Below are positions 37,152-47,094 of a DNA stretch of 64,000 nt, piece after piece (position 1 is the stretch's first letter; the number at the start of each line of letters is the position of its first letter). Position numbers and translations under genes: made by a program. This stretch comes from JAZIHH01 sp036678685. GTDB lineage: Bacteria; Bacillota; UBA4882; UBA10575. The notes beneath the pieces were generated by a model that did no database searches, was not told where the DNA came from, and was given only the letters and a program-made list of their open reading frames with translations. Where the stretch lies: contig JAZIHH010000034.1 in assembly GCA_036678685.1 (NCBI GenBank), positions 124,001 to 188,000 on the forward strand, in the 5' to 3' direction.

Positions 37152-38354
37152 GTGGAGCGCATATACCTGGATCACGCAGCCACCACCCCGGTCGACCCCC
37201 GGGTCGTGGAAGCGATGCTCCCCTATTTTACGGAGAAATACGGGAACCCCTCCGCCATCAGCCAAGAGGGGCGGGCGGCCAAAAAGGCTGTGGAAAAATC
37301 GAGAGAAAAGGTGGCCGCGCTCCTGGGGGCCGCCGACCCTCAGGAGATTGTCTTCACCGGCAGCGGTACCGAAGCGGACAACTTGGCCGTCTCCGGGGTG
37401 GCCTGGGCCTACCGGGAGAAGGGCAATCATATTATCACCTCCGCCATTGAGCATCATGCCGTCTTAAAAACCTGTCAGAACCTGGAGAAGTACGGGTTTA
37501 AGGTGACTTATCTCCCGGTGGACGAGTATGGCCTGGTGGCGCCGGAGTCCGTACGGGAGGCGATTACCGGCCAAACCATTCTGGTCAGTCTGATGCACGC
37601 CAACAATGAGGTGGGTACAGTGCAACCAATTGCGGAGATCAGCCGGATCGTCCGCGAAAAAGGGGTGCTTTTCTATACCGACGCCGTGCAGACCGTAGGC
37701 TCGATCCCGGTCAATCTGCGGGAGTTGGGAGTAGATCTCCTTTCCCTTTCCGCGCATAAATTTTACGGGCCAAAAGGGGTGGGCGCCCTCTATGTCAAGA
37801 AGGGAACCCGTTTACACCGGTTGGTGCACGGCGGGGGGCAGGAACGCCGGTTGCGGGCCGGTACGGAGAATGTGCCCGGTATCGTGGGTTTGGCCAAAGC
37901 CCTGGAACTCGCCGTTACGGAAATGGAGGAATACCGTCCGCGCCTGACAGCCCTGCGGGACTATCTGATTGCCAGGTTGTTCGCCAGCATTGACCATCTT
38001 AAGCTCAACGGTCATCCGGCGCAACGGTTACCCGGCAATGTCAATGTCAGTTTTGCCTTCATCGAAGGCGAGTCGATCCTGCTCCACTTGGACCAAAAGG
38101 GAATTGCCATCTCCAGCGGTTCGGCCTGTACCTCCGGTTCCCTTGAGCCTTCCCATGTTTTGCTGGCCATGGGACTCCCCCATGAACTGGCCCATGGTTC
38201 CCTGCGCCTGACGATCGGCAAAGGAAATACCCAAGAACAGCTGGATTATGTCGTTGAAGTCCTGAAGGAGACGGTGGCCCGTTTGCGGGAAATATCCCCT
38301 CTTTACCGGGCGGAGACCAACGAGAGAGGAAGGAGTGTCGGCGATGTACACTGA
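37152..38354 (+). CDS. iscS: Cysteine desulfurase (IscS/NifS)
   Basis: 400 residues; a PLP enzyme moving sulfur from cysteine to Fe-S scaffolds. The start is YLDHAATTPVDP, the PLP lysine lies in LSAHKFYGPKGVG (near 203), and the catalytic cysteine loop is SSGSACTSGSLEPSHVL (near 325), NifS/IscS group I. GTG start after gaaggag. Its end overlaps iscU by 11 bp, a coupled desulfurase/scaffold pair. Confidence 0.95.
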   Translation: MERIYLDHAATTPVDPRVVEAMLPYFTEKYGNPSAISQEGRAAKKAVEKSREKVAALLGAADPQEIVFTGSGTEADNLAVSGVAWAYREKGNHIITSAIEHHAVLKTCQNLEKYGFKVTYLPVDEYGLVAPESVREAITGQTILVSLMHANNEVGTVQPIAEISRIVREKGVLFYTDAVQTVGSIPVNLRELGVDLLSLSAHKFYGPKGVGALYVKKGTRLHRLVHGGGQERRLRAGTENVPGIVGLAKALELAVTEMEEYRPRLTALRDYLIARLFASIDHLKLNGHPAQRLPGNVNVSFAFIEGESILLHLDQKGIAISSGSACTSGSLEPSHVLLAMGLPHELAHGSLRLTIGKGNTQEQLDYVVEVLKETVARLREISPLYRAETNERGRSVGDVH

Positions 38355-38733
38355 AGCGGTAATGGATCACTTCACCAATCCGCGGAATGTCGGAGAGATT
38401 AGGGAGGCCGACGGCGTGGGAGAAGTCGGCAACCCGGTTTGCGGCAATATTATGAAGATCTATATAAAGGTGGAAAACGAACGGATTGTGGATATCAAAT
38501 TTAAGACCTTTGGCTGTGTCGCAGCCATTGCCACCACCAGTATCCTGACGGAGATGGTTAAGGGAAAGACCATTGCCGAGGCGGAGAAGATCACCAACCG
38601 GGCGGTGGCCAAGGCCTTGGGCGGGCTTCCCCCCCAGAAGATGCACTGCTCCAATCTGGCGGCCGATGCTTTACACAAGGCCCTTGACGATTACCGGCAA
38701 AATCGCCGCCAGTCCGCACCGCAGGTGGTTTAA
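38344..38733 (+). CDS. iscU: Fe-S scaffold protein IscU/NifU-like
   Basis: 129 residues. It begins MYTEAVMDHFTNPRNVGEI. The three scaffold cysteines are in GNPVCGN (near 35), FGCVAAIATTS (near 60) and MHCSNLA (near 103). ATG 38344 is chosen because the SD aggaaggag is 8 bp upstream; a GTG 9 bp earlier is possible. Assembles clusters with IscS. Confidence 0.94.
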   Translation: MYTEAVMDHFTNPRNVGEIREADGVGEVGNPVCGNIMKIYIKVENERIVDIKFKTFGCVAAIATTSILTEMVKGKTIAEAEKITNRAVAKALGGLPPQKMHCSNLAADALHKALDDYRQNRRQSAPQVV

Positions 38734-38741
38734 TTCAGGAA

Positions 38742-39686
38742 TCAGTAAGTAAAGAGGCCGGTGGAAAGGTAGCGTTCCCCGGTATCCGGGAAGATAACGA
38801 CAATTGTTTTCCCGGTGTTCTCCGGCCGGCGGGCGGTCTGCAGCGCGGCAAAGGCCGCCGCCCCGGAGGAGATGCCTACCAGGAGGCCTTCGGTTTTGGC
38901 CAGTTCTCTGGCGGCGGAGACGGCTTCCTCATCTGTAACCTGTATGATCCCGTCAATGACTTCCGTATTAAGAACCTTGGGGACAAAACCGGCGCCAATC
39001 CCTTGTATTTTGTGGGGGCCCGGTTTACCGCCGGACAAGACCGGGGAGGAGGCGGGCTCCACGGCATAAATTTTAATGCCGGGTTTCTTTTCCTTTAAGA
39101 CCTCGCCCACGCCGGTAATGGTTCCGCCGGTGCCGACCCCGGCGATGAAAATATCCACGTTTCCCTCCGTGTCCTCCCAAATTTCCTGCGCGGTCGTCCG
39201 CCGGTGGATCTCTGGATTGGCCGGGTTTTCAAACTGTTGGGGAAGAAAAGAACCGGGAATGGCCGCGGCAAGCTCCTGCGCTTTTTTAACGGCGCCGCTC
39301 ATCCCTTCCGCACCGGGGGTCAACACCACCTCCGCGCCCAAAGCTTGCAGCAGGTTGCGCCGTTCCAGACTCATCGTTTCCGGCATTGTCAGGATTAAGC
39401 GGTACCCGCGGGCGGCGGCAACCATGGCCAAACCAATCCCCGTGTTGCCGCTGGTCGGTTCGATGATCACATGGGCGTCCGGTGTTTCCTTGTTTAAGAG
39501 GCCTTCGTCTTCGGCGGCTTTGACCATGGCGTAACCGATGCGGTCCTTCACGCTCCCGGCCGGATTGAAGTATTCCAGTTTCGCCAGGATTTTTGCGTTT
39601 AAATTATGTTTCCGCTCCAGATTGGATAATTCCAAAAGCGGAGTATTGCCGATTAACTCCGTCAGACTTCGGGCGATCTTGGCCAT
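38742..39686 (-). CDS. cysK: Cysteine synthase (O-acetylserine sulfhydrylase)
   Basis: 314 residues; makes cysteine from O-acetylserine and sulfide. PLP lysine in NPAGSVKDRIGYAM (near 46), substrate loop EPTSGNTGIGLAM (near 76), phosphate loop GVGTGGTITGVG (near 182), and ISSGAAAFAAL. Convergent with iscU, the stops only 8 bp apart. The SD ggaggtg precedes the ATG. It supplies the cysteine that IscS consumes. Confidence 0.96.
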   Translation of the reverse strand: MAKIARSLTELIGNTPLLELSNLERKHNLNAKILAKLEYFNPAGSVKDRIGYAMVKAAEDEGLLNKETPDAHVIIEPTSGNTGIGLAMVAAARGYRLILTMPETMSLERRNLLQALGAEVVLTPGAEGMSGAVKKAQELAAAIPGSFLPQQFENPANPEIHRRTTAQEIWEDTEGNVDIFIAGVGTGGTITGVGEVLKEKKPGIKIYAVEPASSPVLSGGKPGPHKIQGIGAGFVPKVLNTEVIDGIIQVTDEEAVSAARELAKTEGLLVGISSGAAAFAALQTARRPENTGKTIVVIFPDTGERYLSTGLFTY

Positions 39687-39983
39687 CGTTTTACACCTCC
39701 GGTTCAGGTTCAGGTCCCGCCGGGGGAATCCCGGGTTATTCCCCGGCGCTTAGCTGCAGGGCTATACCAACAACCACTTAATATTTTATGATGGGGTAAG
39801 GCCCCTTTTTCTTTTAGTAAACGGTTAATTTTCACCGGCTACGCCCGGGTCCGGAGCGCTTAGCCAAATCCTCCACTATCCTCAATATGTCCGCTCTCCG
39901 CCGGGCTACGGAGAAAAACCGGGGTAACTGCCAATTATATCGCCCGGTCAAATGGGGTGGCGGAGGCCGGCGCCGGTTGCCGC

Positions 39984-40397
39984 TCAGGACCGTGCCTGGT
40001 CCGCCAGATCTTGCAGGGTGGTGGAGGAGAGAACCTCGTTTATCCGGCCGGCCAGCTTTTTCCATAAAGGATAAGTAACACAGGAATCCTTCCGCGGGCA
40101 GCGGGCGGAAGCAGAGGCTTCCACACAATTGACGGGAATGATCGGACCTTCCAACGCGGTTAAAATTTCTTCCACGGTAATTTCCGCGGCCGGCCTGGCT
40201 AGGACATATCCGCCGGAGGAACCCCGTACCCCCTTCACCAGCCCCGCCCGGCGCAGGCAGGCAAAGACCTGTTCCAGATAGGATTCGGAGATTTTTTGAC
40301 TCTCGGCGATGACTCTTAACGGTAAAGGCCCGTTCTGGTTAAGGACCAGATCGACCATGGAACGCAGGCCGTATCTTCCTTTGGTGGAGATCAGCAA
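39984..40397 (-). CDS. Rrf2-family regulator (IscR/CymR-like)
   Basis: 137 residues. Winged helix: MLISTKGRYGLRSMVDL, ISESYLEQVFACLRRAGLVKGVRGSSGGYVLARP. The cysteine region CVEASASARCPRKDSC (near 97-112) fits an IscR-type Fe-S cluster site; CymR proteins lack it. It lies upstream of cysK on the same strand and near iscSU, so it probably controls the cluster. The 297 bp between it and cysK hold no gene I can support. Confidence 0.87.
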   Translation of the reverse strand: MLISTKGRYGLRSMVDLVLNQNGPLPLRVIAESQKISESYLEQVFACLRRAGLVKGVRGSSGGYVLARPAAEITVEEILTALEGPIIPVNCVEASASARCPRKDSCVTYPLWKKLAGRINEVLSSTTLQDLADQARS

Positions 40398-40477
40398 GAA
40401 AAAGACCCCTTTCGCTCCGCCTGATTAACACCTCAAATTTAACACAGAAAAGTCTTTTTTTCAAGGCGGCCGTAAGG

Positions 40478-42274
40478 TTATATAGAAACCTTCTCTTCCC
40501 CCAGAAATTTATACTGGGCCATAAAGAGTTGGTAGTAAAGGCCTTTGGCCTGTAAAAGCTGCTCATGGGTTCCTTCTTCTTTAATCCGGCCCTCATCGAT
40601 GACCATAATCCGGTCGGCGTTCCGGATGGTTGACAACCGGTGGGCGATGACAAAGGAGGTCCGGCCGGCCAATAGCCGTTCAATTCCTTGTTAAATCAGG
40701 CGTTCGGTTTGGGTATCCATCCCGGCGGTGGCCTCATCGAGGATGAGAATCCGGGGATCGGCCAGGAGCGCCCGGGCAAAAGCAATCTGCTGCCTCTGTC
40801 CGAAAGAAAGGCGGGAACCCCGCTCGTTGACGTTGGTCTCGTACCCGTGCTCCAGCTTCATGATGAAATCATGGGCCTGCACCGCCTTGGCGGCGGCGAT
40901 GATCTCCTCGTCCGTCGCGTCCAGCTTCCCGTATCTGATGTTATCCTTGATACTGCCGGAGAAAAGGAAGGTATCCTGGAGCACCACACCCATCTGGCTG
41001 CGGAGACTTTCTATGGTCACATCTTTGATATTATAGCCGTCAATCAGGATCTCCCCTTCCTGCGTCTCAAAGAAGCGGCCAATCAGATTGATGATACTGG
41101 TCTTCCCGGCGCCGGTGGGGCCGACCAGGGCTACCGTCTCCCCGGGTTTCACCTGAAAACTGATGTTTTTCAAGACCATCCGCCCGTCTTCATAGCCAAA
41201 GGAGACATTCTTGAAGGTCACCTCGCCCTTGATCCGGGGAAGCGGGATCGCGCCTTCCTTGTCTTTAATCTCCGGCTCGATATCCAAAATCTCAAAGATC
41301 CTCTCCGCCCCGGACATATTGGAGACCAGGATATTATAGAAGTTGCTGACATTCATCACCGGCCGCCAAAACATGGAGAGGTACCCGCTGAAGGCGACCA
41401 GGAGACCGATGGTGATAGTCCCGGTATTTAAGAGCCTGACCCCGAACCAAAAGACCACAATGGTTCCGACTCCCCATGACATCTCCACCGACGGCCAGAA
41501 CCAGTTGTTAAGCCGGACCGCGTGCATGAAGGCTTTGACGCACTCCCGCAAAAGACCCATAAATTCACTGCTGGTTCGCTGCTCGGCCGTGAAACTCTGG
41601 ATGACCCTGATCCCGGAAAAGGTCTCGTGGGTAAAGGCGTTGGCATTGGAGGTCTTCCGCCGGTGCACCATCCAGCGCCGGTGGGAGACCACCTCGACCA
41701 TGCTCATAAATCCGACCAGGAACGGCATGGCGATGAAAGAGGCCAACGCCAGTTGATAATTCATGGATAACATGATGACCATCACCGCGACAATGGTCGC
41801 CAGATCCGGGATGAGGCTGGTGATACTATTGGTAAAAAGGTCGCTCAAGGAATTGACATCCCCGATGATCCGGGCCAGGATCTTCCCCACCGGCCTGCTG
41901 TCAAAGAAAGATAAGGGCAGCTTTTGAATATGGTTAAAAAGCTCCTGCCGGATGGTCAAGAGGATCCGGTTGGTGATCCCGGAGACCAGCTTAATCTGGC
42001 GCCGGGCGCAGAGGACCGCCATCAGGTTCATCGCTGTCATCCCCAGGCCCAGGAGCAAAAGACCGGGAAAATCCCTGGCGAAAATATACTTGTCAATGGC
42101 CATCTTCATGAAGTACGGATTTAACAAGGCAACCCCGGTAACAATCCCGATCAGGACGACGGCCTCCCCCGCCTGTCGCTTATACGGACGCAGGTAGGAA
42201 AAGAGTCGCGCCACAATCTTGAAACGCACCGTTTCTTTGCCGTTTTCATCATCCTTTAGGTAGATAATAGGCAT
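40478..42274 (-). pseudogene. ABC exporter half-transporter with an in-frame stop
   Basis: Would be 598 residues: an N-terminal six-helix membrane domain, then Walker A GPTGAGKTS (near 381), Q-loop, signature LSFGQRQQ and Walker B ILILDEATAGMD. A TAA at 40693-40691 interrupts TQTERLI-stop-QGIERLL in frame. It is most simply CAA to TAA. The lost 70 residues contain the H-loop (IAHRLSTIRNAD), needed for ATP hydrolysis, so the 527-residue product would be impaired unless the stop is read through. Second gene of a pair typical of heterodimeric Msb/Lmr-like exporters. Confidence 0.88.
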
Positions 42275-42307
42275 TTAACGCCCTCCTTTTTACGGCCAAC
42301 CGGCTTC

Positions 42308-44038
42308 TTATCCCGCCGTCTCCGCCATGAGACCGCGGAACTGTTCACAGTAGATCCGGTAATATCTCTGTTTCAAGGAAAGGAGCTGCTGATGGTTGCC
42401 TCTTTCCACCACTTCTCCGTCTTCGATGATGAGAATCTCATCGGCATCCTTGACCGCCGAGATGCGGTGGGCAATGATGATCTTTGTCCGGTCTTTCGCC
42501 GCAGCCAGCGCCTTCTGGACCCGGTATTCGGTCTCCATATCCAGATTGGAGGTGGCGTCGTCGAGAATAAGGATCTTGCTCTTTTTCACCAAGGCCCGGG
42601 CGATGGTCAGCCGTTGCTTTTCGCCTCCGGAAAGGCCGAGTCCTCTCTCGCCGATAACCGTGGCGGAACCGTCGGGAAGTTCGGCGATGAAATCATCGGC
42701 CGCCGCATCCTCCAAGGCCTTTTTGATCTCTGCCGCCGTGACGTCTTCCGCGCCAAACCGGACATTCTCCTCAATGGTGTTGGAGAAGAGAAAAGGCTCC
42801 TGCATGACAACGGAAACCGCCGATCTTAACAACGAAAGGGGGAGTTCCCTGATGTCGATCCCGTCCAGATAAATCGCGCCGCCGGTACAATCGTAATACC
42901 TGGGGATCAGGTTAATGATTGAACTTTTCCCCGCGCCGGTCATCCCCATAATCGCCAGGGTCCCGCCGGGTTTTATATGAAAACTGATCTCCTTCAGAAT
43001 CAACACGCCATTATGTTCGAACGAAACCCGGTCAAAGAGAATCTCCCCACGGATCCTCTTGGGTACCACCGGTCTTTGCTTCTCTCTGATTGCCGGTTTT
43101 TCCGCAAAGAGGTTCTCAATCTTTCCGGCCGAAGCCCGCGCTTCGGCCAGGAGATTGGTAAGCCAGCCGATCATCCGCATCGGCCAGATCATCATGTAAA
43201 TATAATTGCTGAAAGCCACCAGAGTACCAAGGGAGATCTCGTCCCGGATCACAAACCAGCCGCCACTAATAATAACCAGGACAACCGCCAGGTTGGTTAA
43301 GAACTCGATGAGAGGAAAGTATCTCCTCCAAATCATCGCCTGTTCCATTCTTAAGTCGTAATTTTCCTTGTTTTGGGCAAAAAACTTCATAATCTCGTAT
43401 TTTTCTCTGGCAAAGGCCTTAACTAACCGCACGCCGGCCAAATTCTCCTGGGCGGTGGTATTAATCTTCACCCCTTGGTCGCTGATTTTGGCAAAAACCA
43501 CGCCAATTTTTGCCTCCAGCCGGAACGCGATCCAGGCGATGAAAGGCATGAGCGCCACCGCGACCAAGGCCAGCCGCCAGTGGAGAAAGAACAATATGAC
43601 GGCGGCGACAACAAAATAGACGATTTGTTCGATGAACAACATCCCGCCAAAACAGACCAAACGGAAGATATTATCCACATCCTCCTTGATTCTGGACATT
43701 AGCTCCCCGGTGTTAATCTTGTCAAAGAAGGAAAAAGAGAGCGACTGCAGGTGATCAAAGAGCTCTTGCCTGAGCCTTTCCACCACCCTTTGCCCGCCGG
43801 TATCAAAAAGCATATCCCTGGAATAACCGAGGACGGCGCGGCTGAAGGTGATTCCCATCAGCCCCGTCAAGACTGCAGCCAGCAACTCCATCCGGCCGCC
43901 GATAATGATCTCGTCGACGGCCACCTTCACCAGTCTGGGGTTGATCATATCCAGCCCAATACTGATGAAGATAAAACTGGTTCCCACAAGAAAATACCAC
44001 TTGAACTGGTTAATATAGGAAAATATCCTCTTCATCAC
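42308..44038 (-). CDS. ABC exporter half-transporter (ATPase plus permease)
   Basis: 576 residues. Six membrane helices in the first 320 residues (for example FLVGTSFIFISIGLDMI, LVVILVIISGG region), then Walker A GMTGAGKSS (near 369), signature LGLSGGEKQR (near 472), Walker B ILILDDATSNLD and H-loop IAHRISAV. In the Walker B region the catalytic Glu is Asp (LDDATS), as in the degenerate site of heterodimeric exporters. The partner at 40478 has the canonical DEATAG but is interrupted. Substrate unknown. Confidence 0.92.
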   Translation of the reverse strand: MMKRIFSYINQFKWYFLVGTSFIFISIGLDMINPRLVKVAVDEIIIGGRMELLAAVLTGLMGITFSRAVLGYSRDMLFDTGGQRVVERLRQELFDHLQSLSFSFFDKINTGELMSRIKEDVDNIFRLVCFGGMLFIEQIVYFVVAAVILFFLHWRLALVAVALMPFIAWIAFRLEAKIGVVFAKISDQGVKINTTAQENLAGVRLVKAFAREKYEIMKFFAQNKENYDLRMEQAMIWRRYFPLIEFLTNLAVVLVIISGGWFVIRDEISLGTLVAFSNYIYMMIWPMRMIGWLTNLLAEARASAGKIENLFAEKPAIREKQRPVVPKRIRGEILFDRVSFEHNGVLILKEISFHIKPGGTLAIMGMTGAGKSSIINLIPRYYDCTGGAIYLDGIDIRELPLSLLRSAVSVVMQEPFLFSNTIEENVRFGAEDVTAAEIKKALEDAAADDFIAELPDGSATVIGERGLGLSGGEKQRLTIARALVKKSKILILDDATSNLDMETEYRVQKALAAAKDRTKIIIAHRISAVKDADEILIIEDGEVVERGNHQQLLSLKQRYYRIYCEQFRGLMAETAG

Positions 44039-44045
44039 ACCGCCC

Positions 44046-44153
44046 CTCGCTGCTCGTCGTTGGTCGCTCGTTTCCCGTTACTCGTTGTTCGTCGTTCGTT
44101 GTCCCTTTACCCGTCACTCGTAGTTTATCGTTCGTGATTCCCGACTCGTATGG
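44046..44153. repeat. CGARYRA heptad-repeat tract
   Basis: About 108 bp composed of roughly 14 units of a degenerate 7-bp repeat (minus strand: cgaacga cgaacaa cgagtaa cgggaaa cgagcga and so on). The same unit forms the 23S IVS stem and the rRNA spacer hairpin. It sits upstream of the ABC exporter start. The remaining bases to 44276 hold no gene I can support. Confidence 0.7.
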
Positions 44154-44276
44154 TGAGCGACCATCCTGCTTTTTTTGCTCTCTCCATCAAAAAAGGCCAC
44201 AGATTTACCTCCATGGCCTTATCCGCGCCTTCTCCCCGCGTCCTTCCCCGCCAGATTAGGCGTTCCTCCCGAACAG

Positions 44277-44310
44277 ATGAAAAGCCGTGGAGGACGATAT
44301 CCCCACGGCT
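44277..44310 (-). terminator. Terminator of the 41-residue small gene
   Basis: Minus strand agccgtgg-12 nt-ccacggct followed by tttt, an 8-bp perfect stem, 30 bp past the stop codon of the small gene. Confidence 0.8.
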
Positions 44311-44340
44311 CAAGGCGCAAAACCTATGTTTTTTAAAGGG

Positions 44341-44466
44341 CTAATAGAGATTATAGAGATTACCGGCAGAGGTGGGGATACCGAGCATATGCACTTGGTT
44401 ATTGACCAACAGACTGAACTTATTAGCGGTGAAATTGCCGCCTGCAAATCCGGTTCTTTGCTTCAT
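44341..44466 (-). CDS. 41-residue protein of unknown function
   Basis: Not recognised. It starts MKQRTGFAGGNFTANKF and ends SAGNLYNLY, rich in Asn, Gly and aromatic residues, with no clear membrane segment or signal. It has every sign of a real gene: SD aggaggtagggg 5 bp before the ATG, a near-perfect promoter (TTGACA 44623-44618, TATAAT 44599-44594, 18 bp apart), and a terminator after the stop. Its leader of about 120 nt has a long stem, gcagatgatccc paired with ggggatctgc. The promoter's upstream edge adjoins duplicated block B. Confidence 0.6.
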   Translation of the reverse strand: MKQRTGFAGGNFTANKFSLLVNNQVHMLGIPTSAGNLYNLY

Positions 44467-44593
44467 CTTCCCCTACCTCCTTTAAAAATTATTTCCATCC
44501 GCGCGAAGCTTTCATGGCATGCTTTCCGCAGATCCCCGCAGCCTATACAAAAGGGATCATCTGCGCGCGCTAGATGAATTTGCCATTAAATTA

Positions 44594-44623
44594 ATTATAA
44601 GGTCTAACCTGTGTCACTGTCAA
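44594..44623 (-). promoter_or_regulatory. Strong promoter of the small gene
   Basis: Both boxes match the sigma-A consensus exactly (TTGACA, TATAAT) at 18-bp spacing. It lies 7 bp from the start of the duplicated block and is absent from copy A at 17848. Confidence 0.75.
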
Positions 44624-44726
44624 TGGGGAATTTATATTTTTTTGTTCCCGCTTTGCGTCTCATCAAAACCACACCATGCAACCATCGGCGAACGGAGATG
44701 GAAGTATACGTTGCGTACCTGCTCTA

Positions 44727-45149
44727 TCAGGAAAGATATTGTTCTTCTATTGCTTTGATAAAAGCAGTAATATTACCGAGGTCTTTCTGGATAATGGCAA
44801 AAACAATCTCCGGGTTGATCTTCAGGTAGTCATGAACAACAACATTTCTAAACTGGGCCATTTTCTTTAAGCGGCCAGCTAACGACTGGTTGATTATACC
44901 CTCTTCATAGAGAACTTGAAAACAGTCCTTATTGTCAAGGGGCTCTCTGAAGCCCTGGTAAGAAATAATATGTTGAGCTAAATCAAGACAAGCCTCCACG
45001 GCCAACTGCAGTGTTCTCTCAGCATATCTCCTTGTAACTTTATTAGCGATAAAATCTTGAAGTGTGCTGTTTTTTTTAAGTTCTTCCAAATCCCGTAAAT
45101 ATTCATCAAGGTTGGTAAAGATCCGGTTAATAACATCCCGATCGACCAT
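44727..45149 (-). CDS. hepT: HepT, HEPN-domain ribonuclease toxin
   Basis: 140 residues, all-helical HEPN protein. The motif RNVVVHDY near residue 103-110 fits Rx4HxY: Arg and His form the RNase site and Tyr is the residue AMPylated by MntA in studied pairs. The ATG lies 1 bp after the mntA stop, so antitoxin is made first. Intact, unlike copy A. Confidence 0.92.
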   Translation of the reverse strand: MVDRDVINRIFTNLDEYLRDLEELKKNSTLQDFIANKVTRRYAERTLQLAVEACLDLAQHIISYQGFREPLDNKDCFQVLYEEGIINQSLAGRLKKMAQFRNVVVHDYLKINPEIVFAIIQKDLGNITAFIKAIEEQYLS

Positions 45150-45150
45150 A

Positions 45151-45582
45151 TTACAGCCTCTCCTTCAACCTTTTTCGAGCCTGTTTATGATAAAGGTCAT
45201 AAAAACCCTGCAGATCAAAGAAGTTTTTCCGGTAAGCGACTTCAAATTTTACCCGGTAATGCGGATCCTTGTCAAGGATTATGCGTTTGTTCTTCATAAC
45301 CTGGTGGGTAAAAAAGGGGTCGGCACTTTTAAGATCCACCACATCAAATCGGGTTTTACGCCCTCGTGCAGCGGCCAGTTCCGTCAATTTAACAGCCATC
45401 TCAAGCGTGGCCGAGAATCTTTCTTCCTTGTCCAGGTGGGGAAAGAACAAAACCGCCAGGTCAATATCGCTGTTTGTCCGCTCCCGGCCTTTAACTGTGG
45501 AACCAAATAGGTACACCGCAGCCACACTTTCGTTGGTAAGAAAATACTCTTTTATTTTCTCCAAAAAATTCTCCTCAAGCAT
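45151..45582 (-). CDS. mntA: MntA nucleotidyltransferase antitoxin, copy B
   Basis: 143 residues with GSTVKGRERTNSDID (GSx10DxD) near 27-41 and the third acidic residue in TRFDVVDLK. It differs from copy A by a few residues (for example MLEEN/MLEKN, KGRE/KDRE). Operon with hepT. A promoter cannot be named: only 31 bp separate it from the inserted IS at 45614. Confidence 0.92.
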   Translation of the reverse strand: MLEENFLEKIKEYFLTNESVAAVYLFGSTVKGRERTNSDIDLAVLFFPHLDKEERFSATLEMAVKLTELAAARGRKTRFDVVDLKSADPFFTHQVMKNKRIILDKDPHYRVKFEVAYRKNFFDLQGFYDLYHKQARKRLKERL

Positions 45583-45805
45583 TGTTCGTACCCCGTCAAC
45601 ACATATTCCTTAAGAGCTATTTGCGTTGCCCGTTTCTTTTGTTAATGAACAATGGGTCTCACCGCAAGACAACAGATAATTTTTTGTTTTTAACCGTTAT
45701 CGATGATGAAAAGCATGAACATCCATAATTTGTCAGCAAAAAGAATACATTGACCCCACCGTTCCATTACTTGCAAACTTGATTTTCGAACTGTTGAGGC
45801 TGCTT

Positions 45806-47079
45806 TTAGCCGCAGGCCACCAGGCTTCGGAGTTTTTCTTCTTGGTTTTCTTTAATTCGGCCCAGCGCCATGGCCAGCATAACGCAAAGCGCCAAGGAAC
45901 ACCGGAGCTTCATTTTCCTCTGCCCGCGGATGGTATGTACTTCGAAACCAAAGGAAACATCCAACCTACTGTTAACCCGCTCCACCGCCGGCCGCTTGTT
46001 ATATTCTCTTTTCCATTTATAACCGGCGCGGTCGATGGGGGTAAAGATCCGACGGTCTTCCGACATGGCAACACGAATCCCCTGTGCTACCGGGCATTCT
46101 TCTTGCCCTTTACATTTAATCCCGTACCGCCTAGCCGGACAGATCTTCTTCAACGTTCCGCGGTCCTTCTCAAAACCGCCGCCTGGCATTTCACGGCAGA
46201 CCCCGGTTACCGGGCAGTAGCAAAACACGTTGCCTTTGTAGTTGTAGACTACGTTCTTTTTATCTGCAAGCAGACGCGTTTTGTCCTCATCTTTCCAAGT
46301 AGATGTCAATGACCGGTTTGATCCTGTAATCGTCCCAGCAGGCCACTATTAATTTGGTGTCATCGTAGGCTTTGTCGGCAGCCAGGGTCTCTGCTTTTTC
46401 CATGATTTCCGGCTGGTTTTCCACCAGTTGCTTTAACATACGGTGCCCTTCAATGACGTCAGATTCTGCCGCTTTGGTTACTGAATAACCCACAGGTAAC
46501 TCGTAGGTTGCGTCGACAACTAAATGAAAGCTTGTAGCCAAACCATTTGACGATTTTTACCCACGCACTGCCGTCTTTACGTACCCCACGATATTCTTTC
46601 TTTGCATATTCCGCATCTATATCCCGACGACCGTCAGCAGTTTTCTTTTTATTCTTGTGTTTGGCGAAAGACGGGACAGCTTTGCTGTCTATTGCCAGGT
46701 GCTTCCCGAAATCCTGCAGTATTTCCGTAAGCTCTTTTACCAACCGATTAAAGAGCCCGTCAATCATGGTTTCGTGGGCTATCAATGTTTTTAAAAACCG
46801 GGTGTAAACCCATGGCGGTGGTACTTGATCATCAAACCCGCACAGTTCCCGTAATTGCCCGTTGCGCGCCAACTCCCGCCGAAGCTCTTCTATACTGCGG
46901 TGTTGGAATACTATTCCTGCCAAAATGGAATTCCATACGGCGCGTACCGGATAATCGTCCCAGCCTTGTCCCCGCTTTTTTTCTAATGTCCTAACCAGAT
47001 CTTCATCCGGCATATAGTCCAATACCAATTGCAGCCGTTTTAAATCGCCAAGAGGTTGAATTTCCGTCCACGCAAACAA
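45806..47079 (-). pseudogene. IS5-superfamily transposase, frameshifted
   Basis: Three pieces in different frames make one transposase: 47079-46530 or so (N-terminal FAWTEIQPLGDLKRLQLVLDYM, then HLAIDSKAVPSFAKHKNKKK), 46541-46290 (LVVDATYELPVGYSVT, ETLAADKAYDDTKL) and 46309-45806 (KRPAVERVNSRLDVSFGFE, the catalytic Glu region). At least two frameshifts, near 46530 and 46300, so it is not functional. Confidence 0.85.
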
Positions 47080-47094
47080 CTTTTTTTGTGGTAT

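Larger units (their letters stand above)
44631..45613 (-). repeat. Duplicated MntA/HepT block, copy B (main part)
   Basis: Nearly identical to 17848-18830. It continues at 48713-48809 after a 3.1-kb nested IS insertion that duplicated cttaa. Both toxin and antitoxin are intact in this copy. Confidence 0.92.

Noticed and set aside
39832..40128. A 98-codon minus-strand frame between the Rrf2 gene and cysK
   Set aside because: It overlaps the end of the well-supported Rrf2 gene in another frame and shows low-complexity Pro/Arg content typical of GC-rich shadows.
44125..44313. A 62-codon minus-strand frame near the ABC exporter
   Set aside because: It overlaps the small gene's terminator and the heptad-repeat tract, has no SD, and resembles nothing.
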